From assembly GCA_004295885.1 (NCBI GenBank), contig SEDG01000184.1:1-10704 (forward strand): a DNA stretch of 10,704 bases. Direction: 5' to 3'. How positions within the stretch are numbered: position 1 is the first letter of the stretch; each line of letters opens with the position of its first letter. The notes below the pieces were generated by a model, which was not told the DNA's origin, did not search any database, and saw nothing but the letters and a program-made list of their open reading frames with translations. The stretch comes from Pedobacter sp. GTDB taxonomy: Bacteria; Bacteroidota; Bacteroidia; Sphingobacteriales; Sphingobacteriaceae. The position numbers were made by a program, and so were the translations under genes. Positions 1-6,207 of the stretch are shown here, one piece after another.

Positions 1-8
1 ATTTTAAA

Positions 9-41
9 TTTGATATAGACTAAGATGTAGATTATTATTTG
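9..41 (+). promoter_or_regulatory. Weak candidate promoter for the DedA-ppa operon
   Basis: TTTG at 9-12 is followed by 21 nt and then ATTATTTG at 34-41, which matches 6 of 8 positions of the Bacteroidota -7 consensus TAnnTTTG (the leading TA is reversed). The spacing fits the usual 19-21 nt. Transcription would begin near 45-47, giving a leader of under 20 nt. The -7 box would lie in the left arm of the 34-57 palindrome, so a palindrome-binding repressor could block it. The upstream region is cut by the window edge, so an earlier promoter cannot be excluded. Confidence 0.3.
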
Positions 42-57
42 TAGTTTTACAAATAAT
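34..57. repeat. Perfect inverted repeat upstream of the DedA gene
   Basis: The arms ATTATTTGTA (34-43) and TACAAATAAT (48-57) are perfect reverse complements of 10 nt separated by GTTT. The second arm ends 6 nt before the DedA start codon. No T-run follows, so it does not look like a terminator. It could be an operator at DNA level, or a 5' leader hairpin if transcription starts upstream of the window. Confidence 0.5.
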
Positions 58-63
58 CAAACC

Positions 64-738
64 ATGCAAGAATTCTGGAATTCATTACAGCATTTCATTG
101 ACCCTGAAAAATTACTTAAAGAGGGTGGTTTTTATGTTGTTGTGTTTGTAATTTTTGCAGAAACCGGCTTATTCTTTGGTTTCTTTTTGCCAGGAGATTA
201 TTTATTATTTTTAGCAGGAATGTTTGTCGCAACTGGCAGACTGGATGTAAATATTTACGTTCTTGTTTTAGCTTTAATAGTCGCCGCAGTATCAGGTAAC
301 TTTACTGGTTATTGGTTTGGTAGAAAAACCGGTCCGGTATTATATAAAAGGAAAGATACCTTCTTTTTTAAGAAGAAGTACCTTAAAGCTGCAGAGCAAT
401 ATTATAGAAAGCAAGGCGCTTTTGCTTTAATTATGGGCAGGTTTGTGCCAATTGTTAGAACTTTTGCTCCTATTTTTGCTGGAGTTGTAAGATTAGAGAT
501 TAAAAAATTTGCACTTTATAACATTGCTGGTGCAATATTATGGATAGCATCCTTAACTTTGTTAGGGTATTTTTTGGGCAGAAGTTTTGCCGAACAAATA
601 GAAGAATATTTGGTTTATATTATAATAGGTTTCATTGCCATTACTACGATACCACTTGTTATCACTTTTGTGAAAAAACGAGTGACTAAAGCAGACGATG
701 ATGATGAAATTGAGATTGAAGAAGAAAAAAATGATTAA
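64..738 (+). CDS. DedA family integral membrane protein
   Basis: A 224-aa inner-membrane protein of the DedA (SNARE-associated/VTT) family. Members include flippases for undecaprenyl phosphate and phosphatidylethanolamine and affect envelope and proton homeostasis; the substrate here is not predictable. Visible family marks are an acidic residue E33 followed by the FFGFFLPGD segment (residues 37-45, re-entrant loop) and the signature GRFVPIVRTFAPIFAG at 125-140. Hydrophobic segments lie around 23-42, 44-57, 64-84, 150-171 and 182-203. The C-terminus is a strongly acidic tail (D/E rich, 211-223). Its codons overlap the start of ppa by 8 nt, suggesting translational coupling. It is the first gene of the run that ends at 4640. 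No strong Shine-Dalgarno site precedes the ATG, as is usual in this phylum. Confidence 0.9.
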   Translation: MQEFWNSLQHFIDPEKLLKEGGFYVVVFVIFAETGLFFGFFLPGDYLLFLAGMFVATGRLDVNIYVLVLALIVAAVSGNFTGYWFGRKTGPVLYKRKDTFFFKKKYLKAAEQYYRKQGAFALIMGRFVPIVRTFAPIFAGVVRLEIKKFALYNIAGAILWIASLTLLGYFLGRSFAEQIEEYLVYIIIGFIAITTIPLVITFVKKRVTKADDDDEIEIEEEKND

Positions 739-1282
739 AGACGAACACCATCCATGGCATAACGTTTCTCCTGGTGAGAATTTACCAGAAACTGTAAATG
801 CTATTATTGAAATTCCTAAAGGTTCAAAAGCGAAATACGAAATTGATAAAGACTCCAATCTGATTAAGTTAGATAGAGTCTTGTTTTCATCTGTAATGTA
901 CCCTGCAAACTACGGTTTCATTCCACAAACTTATTGTGATGATAATGATCCATTGGATATCTTGGTTTTATGTTCAGTAGATGTTTACCCAATGACAATT
1001 ATTGAAGCAAAAGTTATTGGTGTAATGCACATGGTGGATAATGGCGAACAAGATGATAAAATCATTGCAGTTGCAAAAAATGATATGTCTGTAAATTATA
1101 TCAATGATTTATCAGAATTGCCTCCACATACAATGAAGGAAATTGTTAAATTTTTCCAAGATTATAAAGCATTAGAAGAGAAGCAAGTAACTATTGAGCA
1201 CCTTTTAGGCAAACGTTACGCCCACAAAGTGATTCAAGAAAGTATAGAGTTGTACGACAAAACTTTTAGAAACAAAGCTTAA
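731..1282 (+). CDS. ppa: Inorganic pyrophosphatase, family I (soluble)
   Basis: Cytoplasmic Mg-dependent enzyme hydrolysing pyrophosphate to phosphate, pulling biosynthetic reactions forward. With the start at 731 it has 183 aa, close to the usual bacterial 175-180. The metal-binding signature D-N-D-P-L-D is at residues 71-76. Further likely active-site residues are K35/Y36 in GSKAKYE, R49, Y57 and Y61 in VMYPANYGF, D103, D108 and K110 in MVDNGEQDDK, and Y145-K146. An in-frame ATG at 698 would add 11 lysine-rich residues with no family counterpart and overlap DedA by 41 nt. The ATG at 731 is preferred because it follows the purine-rich GAAGAAGAAAAAA and overlaps DedA by only 8 nt. The stop overlaps the next start as TAATG. 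Confidence 0.95.
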   Translation: MIKDEHHPWHNVSPGENLPETVNAIIEIPKGSKAKYEIDKDSNLIKLDRVLFSSVMYPANYGFIPQTYCDDNDPLDILVLCSVDVYPMTIIEAKVIGVMHMVDNGEQDDKIIAVAKNDMSVNYINDLSELPPHTMKEIVKFFQDYKALEEKQVTIEHLLGKRYAHKVIQESIELYDKTFRNKA

Positions 1283-2697
1283 TGATTTACCCCGTCAGTA
1301 TGTCAGTCATCGCAATTTTTAATGCATTTGTTCCTGTATCTGTATTAGCTATTGTTGCAACCCCAGGTGAAGGAGGAGGGCCAATTGGTTGGCGCCTAAT
1401 ATTTGCCTTATTCCTTGTGTTGTTAAATGGTTTTTTTGTTGCGGCTGAATTTGCGATTGTAAAAGTGAGGGCTTCTCAGATCGAGATTAAGGCTAAATCT
1501 GGTAGTCGGGTTGGTAAAATGGCTAAAAATATTGTTCATAATCTAGATGGATATTTAGCTGCCACTCAATTGGGTATTACATTAGCCTCCTTGGGTCTAG
1601 GTGTAGTTGGTGAAAAGGTGATGCATGAAATTATTCATGATGCATTGCTCAATTTTGGAATTGGCGAGGCTTTAATAACAACAATATCAACGGCAATTGC
1701 CTTTTCTATTATCACAATAATGCATATTGTGTTCGGGGAACTAGCTCCAAAGTCATTGGCCATTCAACGACCGGTCGCTACAACATTATTCGTTTCAGTA
1801 CCGCTACAAATTTTTTATATAGTACTAAGGCCATTCATCTGGATGTTGAATGGTTTAGCGTCTATAATTTTAAGACCACTTGGTATTAATACCGCTGGAG
1901 GGCATGAATCATTACACAGTAACGAAGAACTACAATACCTTTTAGACCAAGGTAAGGAGAGCGGCGCTTTAGAAGATAATGAACATGAACTCATTAAGAA
2001 TGTGTTTGACTTCAACGAGCGTGTGGTGAAAAATATCATGGTGCCTCGTACTAAGATATCTGGAATTGAATTGAGTACTTCAAAAGAAGAGGTTGTAGAA
2101 AAAATAATTGGCGAGGGTTACTCGAGAATGCCGGTTTTTGATGAGGTTATTGATAAAATTATCGGTATCATCCATGCTAAAGATGTACTACCACTTTTAG
2201 CCAAGAATAAAGACTGGGCTTTAAGTGACATCATTAGAAAACCTTATTTCGTTCCTGAAACAAAAAAAATTAACGACTTACTAAGCGAGTTACAGCAAAA
2301 ACGCATTCAGATTGCCATTGTAATTGATGAGTTTGGTGGTACAGCGGGCATGGTTACTTTAGAAGATATTGTAGAGGAAATTGTTGGAGAGATTCAAGAT
2401 GAATATGATGAGGAAAAACCAACAGTAGAAAAAATTTCTGATACAGAATTTGTAATCAACGCTTATGCAACGGTTTATGATGTAAATGAACACTTGCCTC
2501 ATGATTTGCCTGAAGATGAAGACTTCGATACCGTAGGGGGATTAGTTTCCCACGCATTTGGAAAAATTCCGGAGGTTGGTGATAGCGAAGAATGTTACGG
2601 CTATTTATTCACCATTCTAAAAAAGACAGAACAAAATATAGAAACCATCAAACTTGAGTTAGTCATCAACAAAAGTGATATGGTTGATACGCATTAA
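1282..2697 (+). CDS. CNNM/CorC (HlyC/TlyC-like) membrane protein with CBS pair
   Basis: A 471-aa member of the 'hemolysin family'/UPF0053 group, now linked to CNNM/CorC Mg2+ (or divalent cation) transport; hemolysis is not implied. Order of domains: hydrophobic N-terminus (about 5-26, possibly a further membrane segment); DUF21/CNNM transmembrane domain about 35-205, with the characteristic GELAPKSLA at 152-160; two CBS domains at about 248-305 (SRMPVFDEVIDKIIGIIHAKDVL at its core, 281-303) and 315-370 (FGGTAGMVTLEDIVEEIVGEI, 351-371); and a C-terminal CorC_HlyC (TlyC) domain about 385-465. The CBS pair usually senses adenine nucleotide and Mg2+. It resembles GldE of Flavobacterium gliding clusters in architecture, but nothing here singles it out as GldE. 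The start overlaps the ppa stop by 1 nt. Confidence 0.9.
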   Translation: MIYPVSMSVIAIFNAFVPVSVLAIVATPGEGGGPIGWRLIFALFLVLLNGFFVAAEFAIVKVRASQIEIKAKSGSRVGKMAKNIVHNLDGYLAATQLGITLASLGLGVVGEKVMHEIIHDALLNFGIGEALITTISTAIAFSIITIMHIVFGELAPKSLAIQRPVATTLFVSVPLQIFYIVLRPFIWMLNGLASIILRPLGINTAGGHESLHSNEELQYLLDQGKESGALEDNEHELIKNVFDFNERVVKNIMVPRTKISGIELSTSKEEVVEKIIGEGYSRMPVFDEVIDKIIGIIHAKDVLPLLAKNKDWALSDIIRKPYFVPETKKINDLLSELQQKRIQIAIVIDEFGGTAGMVTLEDIVEEIVGEIQDEYDEEKPTVEKISDTEFVINAYATVYDVNEHLPHDLPEDEDFDTVGGLVSHAFGKIPEVGDSEECYGYLFTILKKTEQNIETIKLELVINKSDMVDTH

Positions 2698-2710
2698 ATA
2701 TCTTTAGCTA

Positions 2711-3412
2711 ATGCATGTTTTTTATACGCCAGATATTTCTTCAGACGTTTATACTTTAAATGACGAAGAAAGTAAACACTGCAGTAGAGTACTCCGTTTA
2801 AATTTAGGCGATGTAATTCATCTAATTGACGGTATCGGTGGTTTATATGAAGCAGAAATAAGTGCCATTACCAAAAAGAATGTCCAGCTTAATGTAATCA
2901 ACAAGCAAACGGAATTTGGTAAAAGGAACCATCACTTACACATCGCGATAGCGCCCACAAAAAATATCGATAGGTTAGAGTGGTTTCTAGAAAAAGCTAC
3001 AGAGCTCGGTATTGATGAGATTACACCTACAATTTGCGATAGGTCTGAACGTAAAATAGTGAAGGAAGAAAGATTGGAGAAGGTAATCACTTCTGCAGTT
3101 AAGCAATCTTTAACGGCATATCACCCAAAATTAAATCCTACTACTTCATTTGCTGACTTGATGAAACAAAATAGCGATTCTGTAAAAATGATTGCTCATT
3201 GTATGGAGGGAGAAAAACCTTACGTCAATCAAATAGTAAAACCATTTCAATCTTATTTAATTTTAATTGGCCCAGAGGGAGATTTTACTCGTGCAGAACT
3301 TGATATCGCTTTGCAAAATGGTTACAAACCAGTAACTTTAGGTAATACCCGATTGAGAACAGAAACAGCTGCATTAGCTGCTTGTTTTGAGGCTAATTAT
3401 ATAAATAGATGA
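2711..3412 (+). CDS. rsmE: 16S rRNA (uracil1498-N3)-methyltransferase
   Basis: SPOUT-class SAM-dependent methyltransferase that modifies U1498 of 16S rRNA in the 30S subunit. At 233 aa it is near the usual length. The N-terminal PUA-like RNA-binding domain (about 1-70) holds the family segment EESKHCSRVLRL (19-30). The trefoil-knot catalytic domain follows, with APTKNIDRLEWFLEKATELG (81-100), the SAM-site motif LIGPEGDFTRAELD (185-198), and the knot-closing LGNTRLRTETAALAA (210-224). These last two motifs are diagnostic. It starts 13 nt after the CorC-like gene, and its stop overlaps the next start as ATGA. Confidence 0.95.
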   Translation: MHVFYTPDISSDVYTLNDEESKHCSRVLRLNLGDVIHLIDGIGGLYEAEISAITKKNVQLNVINKQTEFGKRNHHLHIAIAPTKNIDRLEWFLEKATELGIDEITPTICDRSERKIVKEERLEKVITSAVKQSLTAYHPKLNPTTSFADLMKQNSDSVKMIAHCMEGEKPYVNQIVKPFQSYLILIGPEGDFTRAELDIALQNGYKPVTLGNTRLRTETAALAACFEANYINR

Positions 3413-4137
3413 AATTGATTGACGTTTTTAGATTTATGATTTACGGTTTAGGAAACTCATACCGTAAACCTTCCGCCTTCCGCCTTTTGGCTTTAGTCTT
3501 TAGTCTTTCAGCTTTATTCTTTCTAACCAGCTTTACTGCCCCAACTTATAAAATGGGTAAATTAAAATATAGTGGTGGAGGAGATTGGTATGGAAACAGA
3601 ACCGCTTTGCCTAACTTAATTGATTTTTGCAATAAAAATATATCAACCAATTTTTCTGCTGATGAAAGCATAGTAGAAGTAGGAAGTGCCGAATTATTTA
3701 ATTTTCCATTTGTTTACATGACTGGACATGGAAATGTGATATTTAATGACCAAGAGGCAAAGAATCTTAGGAAATACTTAATAGGTGGAGGGTTTCTGCA
3801 TATTGATGATAATTATGGATTGGATAAATTCATCAGGCCTCAAATGAAAAAGGTGTTTCCGGAATTGAGTTTTGTCGAATTGCCCTCAAACCATAAGCTA
3901 TATAATCAGAAATTTAAATTCCCGAACGGATTACCAAAAATCCATGAACATGATGGTAAACGTCCACAAGGTTTTGCTTTGGTTTGGCAAGGAAGGGTTG
4001 TTTGTTATTACACATTTGAGTGCGATTTAGGGAACGGATGGGAAGATCTTGGAACATATCCAACCGATACGCAAGAAAGCAGGAATAAAGCGCTTAAAAT
4101 GGGCGCAAATTTAGTTCAGTATGCATTAACGCAATAA
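3409..4137 (+). CDS. DUF4159 domain protein with repeat-encoded N-terminus
   Basis: A 242-aa protein of unknown function whose body (about 49-240) matches the Bacteroidota DUF4159 type, recognisable from the KLKYSGGGDWYGNRTALPNL-like opening (51-70), the FPFVYMTGHG segment (99-108), and LRKYLIGGGFLHIDDNYG (120-137). The fold is related to glutamine-amidotransferase-like/ThuA-like domains in some annotations; no catalytic set can be asserted. The N-terminus has a hydrophobic stretch (about 26-41) ending in SFTAP, suggesting export or an uncleaved membrane anchor. Unusually, codons 8-38 coincide with a run of 7-nt repeats (3431-3521), so nearly the whole pre-domain region comes from repeat DNA. 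The start at 3409 overlaps the rsmE stop (ATGA). Alternative in-frame starts are M10 (inside the repeat) and M49 (removes the hydrophobic segment). Confidence 0.85.
   Translation: MKLIDVFRFMIYGLGNSYRKPSAFRLLALVFSLSALFFLTSFTAPTYKMGKLKYSGGGDWYGNRTALPNLIDFCNKNISTNFSADESIVEVGSAELFNFPFVYMTGHGNVIFNDQEAKNLRKYLIGGGFLHIDDNYGLDKFIRPQMKKVFPELSFVELPSNHKLYNQKFKFPNGLPKIHEHDGKRPQGFALVWQGRVVCYYTFECDLGNGWEDLGTYPTDTQESRNKALKMGANLVQYALTQ
3431..3521 (+). repeat. Degenerate heptanucleotide repeat tract inside a gene
   Basis: Thirteen consecutive 7-nt units can be laid out without breaking register. The first units are of the GATTTAC type (3431-3451). From 3466 eight successive units end in CTT, with exact repeats of CCGCCTT (3473 and 3480) and TAGTCTT (3494 and 3501), then TCAGCTT and TATTCTT. 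An inverted pair TTTACGGT (3440-3447) and ACCGTAAA (3461-3468) lies in the 5' part. The segment 3498-3517 is nearly identical to 8842-8860 between yceI and pirin (one substitution and one single-base indel). The period of 7 is not a multiple of 3, so the repeat is not visible in the protein. Confidence 0.75.
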
Positions 4138-4139
4138 AG

Positions 4140-4640
4140 ATGTACCAGATAAAAGTAAACGATAAGTATAACTTTAACATCAATACAGATAGTGATGGTA
4201 TTAGAGTTAATGGTGAAGATGTAATTTTAGATACAATAAGTTTAAATGAGCACACTTCTAGTGTTCTTTACAATAATAAGCGTTATAACGTTGAATTGGT
4301 GTCGCTTAATAAGGAGGAGAAAACGGCAACTATTAAAGTCAATGGTAATATTTATAGTTTAGCAATTAGCGATCAGTTTGACCAGCTTTTAAAACAACTG
4401 GGAATGGATAACCTAGTTGCTAGTAAAATACTTCAAATTAAAGCTCCAATGCCGGGGTTGGTATTAAATGTATTGGTTGCTGAGGGGGCTGAAATTAAAA
4501 AAGGAGATAATCTTTTAGTGTTAGAAGCGATGAAGATGGAGAACATGATTAAATCGCCAACCGATGGCATAATTAAAAAGATAGCAATTGCACAGGGAGA
4601 TAAAGTAGAGAAGAATGAACTGCTCATCAGTTTTGTATAA
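4140..4640 (+). CDS. Biotin carboxyl carrier protein (lone biotinyl-domain subunit)
   Basis: A 166-aa protein ending in a biotinyl domain (about 95-166). The biotinylation motif EAMKMEN (129-135) places the biotin on K132, and the paired hairpin element APMPGLV lies at 102-108. The rest (1-90) is a beta-rich region found in carrier subunits of acyl-CoA carboxylases. It would carry CO2 between a biotin carboxylase and a carboxyltransferase, for example in propionyl-CoA or acetyl-CoA carboxylase. Neither partner is in this window, so the substrate is open. It differs from AccB of fatty-acid synthesis in lacking an obvious proline/alanine-rich linker. It starts 2 nt after the DUF4159 stop and is last in the operon; the terminator begins at its stop codon. 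Confidence 0.9.
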   Translation: MYQIKVNDKYNFNINTDSDGIRVNGEDVILDTISLNEHTSSVLYNNKRYNVELVSLNKEEKTATIKVNGNIYSLAISDQFDQLLKQLGMDNLVASKILQIKAPMPGLVLNVLVAEGAEIKKGDNLLVLEAMKMENMIKSPTDGIIKKIAIAQGDKVEKNELLISFV

Positions 4641-4681
4641 AAAGGAAAAGGCTCGATAAATTTATCGAGCCTTTTCCTTTT
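4640..4681. terminator. Bidirectional rho-independent terminator (perfect palindrome)
   Basis: A perfect 42-nt palindrome centred between 4660 and 4661. Each arm is 21 nt: a core GGCTCGATAAA and its complement, flanked by A-rich sequence on the left and CCTTTTCCTTTT on the right. Both strands therefore read a GC-containing stem followed by a T-rich run. It sits between the converging biotin-carrier gene (stop 4638-4640) and the gldJ-like gene (stop 4696-4698), so it can end transcription from both sides. Confidence 0.9.
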
Positions 4682-4695
4682 ATAATGTGTTTGTA

Positions 4696-5910
4696 CTATC
4701 GACCGTTCTTAAATTGTGGTTTTCCAGAAGATCTAATTTCAGCTTTACCCAACATTGTCATCGCACAACGGAAGCCAATGTCTGCAGTAGAATCGTCTTC
4801 TTGCAAATGTCTTCTCGTAGCTGGATTTAGCCATTGCGCTTGATCATCCCAAGAACCACCTTTGTAAACTCTAGATTTATCATTAACTAAAGTAGTTACG
4901 CCATAAAGGTTGCTTTGTGGGTCACGGAAACCTCTTTGATCTGCAGTAAATGCAGCTGAGCCTGTTGCAACTGCAGCTGCTTTGCCAGCCTGTAATTCTT
5001 CCCAAGTTTGTTTTTTAGCAGAGTTAGCGGTAACCATTTGTGGTTTGCCGTACTTGTCCATTTTTAATTTTGCATTAGCTGGGTCTCTATCTTTATTTTG
5101 ATATTGGTTACCCCTGTATGGGTTTAATGCGTCTGCTTGTTCATAAGTTGCAGCACGATAAACATCGCTAACCCACTCATTCACATTTCCAGCCATGTCA
5201 TATAACCCGAAATCATTTGCAGGATAGTGTTTAACCTCGCTTGTAAATGCGGCCTTATCATTTAAAGATCCACCAACACCCATATAATCTCCTTTAGCTC
5301 TTTTAAAGTTGGCTAAAATCATCCCTCTGGTAGATTTTTTAGCAGAAGTAATGCCTAAACCATTCCAAGGATATATTTTTTTCTCATTTACGTTTTCATA
5401 TTGAGTATTGCCAATTAAACCTAATGCTGCATAACTTTGGTAAGCTGGGTGTCTTAGATAGTTGTTTACGTAAGGCTCATTAAAAGATAAAGGTCTACGC
5501 CAAACTAAAGTATCCGGTAATTCTTCATAATAGTATTGCGCATCGGTTGGGTAACTGCGTTTTATCCAATTTAAGTATTCCAGCCAGTTGGTGTTAGAAA
5601 CCTCTGTTTCATCCATATAAAAAGAACTTACTGTAACCTCCCTTTTATAGTTCAAGTTACTCATGTCTTGTCCAGGAATATCAACAGCACTCCCGCCCAT
5701 AATAAATTGACCACCTTCAATTTCTACTAAGCCGGTCCCTGCGGGGCCGCGTCTATATTTAGCAACCTCAAATCCCCCATTAGATTTGTCATTGTAAGCA
5801 TAACCAGTTTTATTAGAAACACTTTGACTGTCATTTTTTTTCAATTTACACGAGGTAAAAGATGCGATGACAAGTAAAAATGCAAAAGAGTATAAGTATG
5901 TTTTTTTCAT
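4696..5910 (-). CDS. gldJ: T9SS/gliding lipoprotein, GldJ/GldK-type (FGE-sulfatase fold)
   Basis: A 404-aa lipoprotein of the GldJ/GldK (PorK) group, part of the outer-membrane-associated T9SS machinery that supports secretion and, in gliders, motility. The signal peptide runs to C21 in ASFTSC, a type II (lipobox) site. After it comes a formylglycine-generating-enzyme/sulfatase-modifying fold: VEIEGGQFIMGG (62-73), FYMDETEVSNTNW (97-109), GLYDMAGNVNEW (235-246), RVYKGGSW (347-354) and GFRCAM (379-384). The active-site cysteine found near ATRR in true formylglycine-generating enzymes is absent (NPATRRHLQ, 362-370), so a structural role is expected. Residues 257-332 form a long polar insertion before the last motif. 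GldJ is preferred to GldK because of the divergent porV neighbour (gldJ, porU and porV cluster in Flavobacterium). It is shorter than the about 560-aa Flavobacterium GldJ. Confidence 0.75.
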   Translation of the reverse strand: MKKTYLYSFAFLLVIASFTSCKLKKNDSQSVSNKTGYAYNDKSNGGFEVAKYRRGPAGTGLVEIEGGQFIMGGSAVDIPGQDMSNLNYKREVTVSSFYMDETEVSNTNWLEYLNWIKRSYPTDAQYYYEELPDTLVWRRPLSFNEPYVNNYLRHPAYQSYAALGLIGNTQYENVNEKKIYPWNGLGITSAKKSTRGMILANFKRAKGDYMGVGGSLNDKAAFTSEVKHYPANDFGLYDMAGNVNEWVSDVYRAATYEQADALNPYRGNQYQNKDRDPANAKLKMDKYGKPQMVTANSAKKQTWEELQAGKAAAVATGSAAFTADQRGFRDPQSNLYGVTTLVNDKSRVYKGGSWDDQAQWLNPATRRHLQEDDSTADIGFRCAMTMLGKAEIRSSGKPQFKNGR

Positions 5911-5937
5911 AATTGTGCTTTTGTAACACCTAATTGA

Positions 5938-5970
5938 TAAAATTACATAAAAAAAGAGCTATCCGCCAAA
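5938..5970 (-). promoter_or_regulatory. Candidate sigma-ABfr promoter for the gldJ-like gene
   Basis: Reading the minus strand, TTTG at 5970-5967 is followed by 21 nt and TAATTTTA at 5945-5938, which matches 7 of 8 positions of TAnnTTTG. The spacing fits the Bacteroidota -33/-7 arrangement. Transcription would start near 5932, leaving a leader of about 22 nt before the ATG at 5910. Confidence 0.5.
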
Positions 5971-5984
5971 AAAAATCTTTTTTA

Positions 5985-6008
5985 TTTGACCGTTAGTTAA
6001 AAGTCAAA
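5985..6008. repeat. Short inverted repeat in the gldJ-porV divergent region
   Basis: TTTGAC (5985-5990) and GTCAAA (6003-6008) are reverse complements separated by 12 nt and followed on the plus strand by AATTTTTT. The stem is short and AT-rich. It lies upstream of the gldJ-like promoter and could be an operator or a weak hairpin. Nothing else in the AT-rich 5911-6207 gap resembles a gene. Confidence 0.25.
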
Positions 6009-6207
6009 ATTTTTTCCGCGAGATAGATTATATCGCTATTTACTCAATTTTTCATAATAACTTGAAACGTAATTAATTAACGTTTATTGTTTTTTAAAAA
6101 TGCCAAGCATGTAATCAATAACTTCATCTAAAATATAGATTTTTAAAACTTTGAAATAAGTAAACACTATGTTAACTTGCATTCCGTTATATGTCTATAA
6201 TTAACTA

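Noticed and set aside
698..730. Upstream ATG for ppa giving 194 aa
   Set aside because: The extra 11 residues are a translated GA-rich DedA tail, have no family counterpart, and would overlap DedA by 41 nt.
1282..2697. Hemolysin
   Set aside because: The old family name is misleading; the DUF21-CBS-CorC_HlyC architecture points to divalent cation transport.
4696..5910. Active formylglycine-generating enzyme or EgtB/PvdO-type enzyme
   Set aside because: It is a lipoprotein, lacks the catalytic cysteine in the last motif, and lies beside porV, which fits a T9SS structural role.
6151..6180. Promoter for porV (TTG at 6151-6153, 19 nt, TAACTTGC at 6173-6180)
   Set aside because: Only 6 of 8 matches in very AT-rich DNA; too weak to list as a feature, though porV must have a promoter in this gap.
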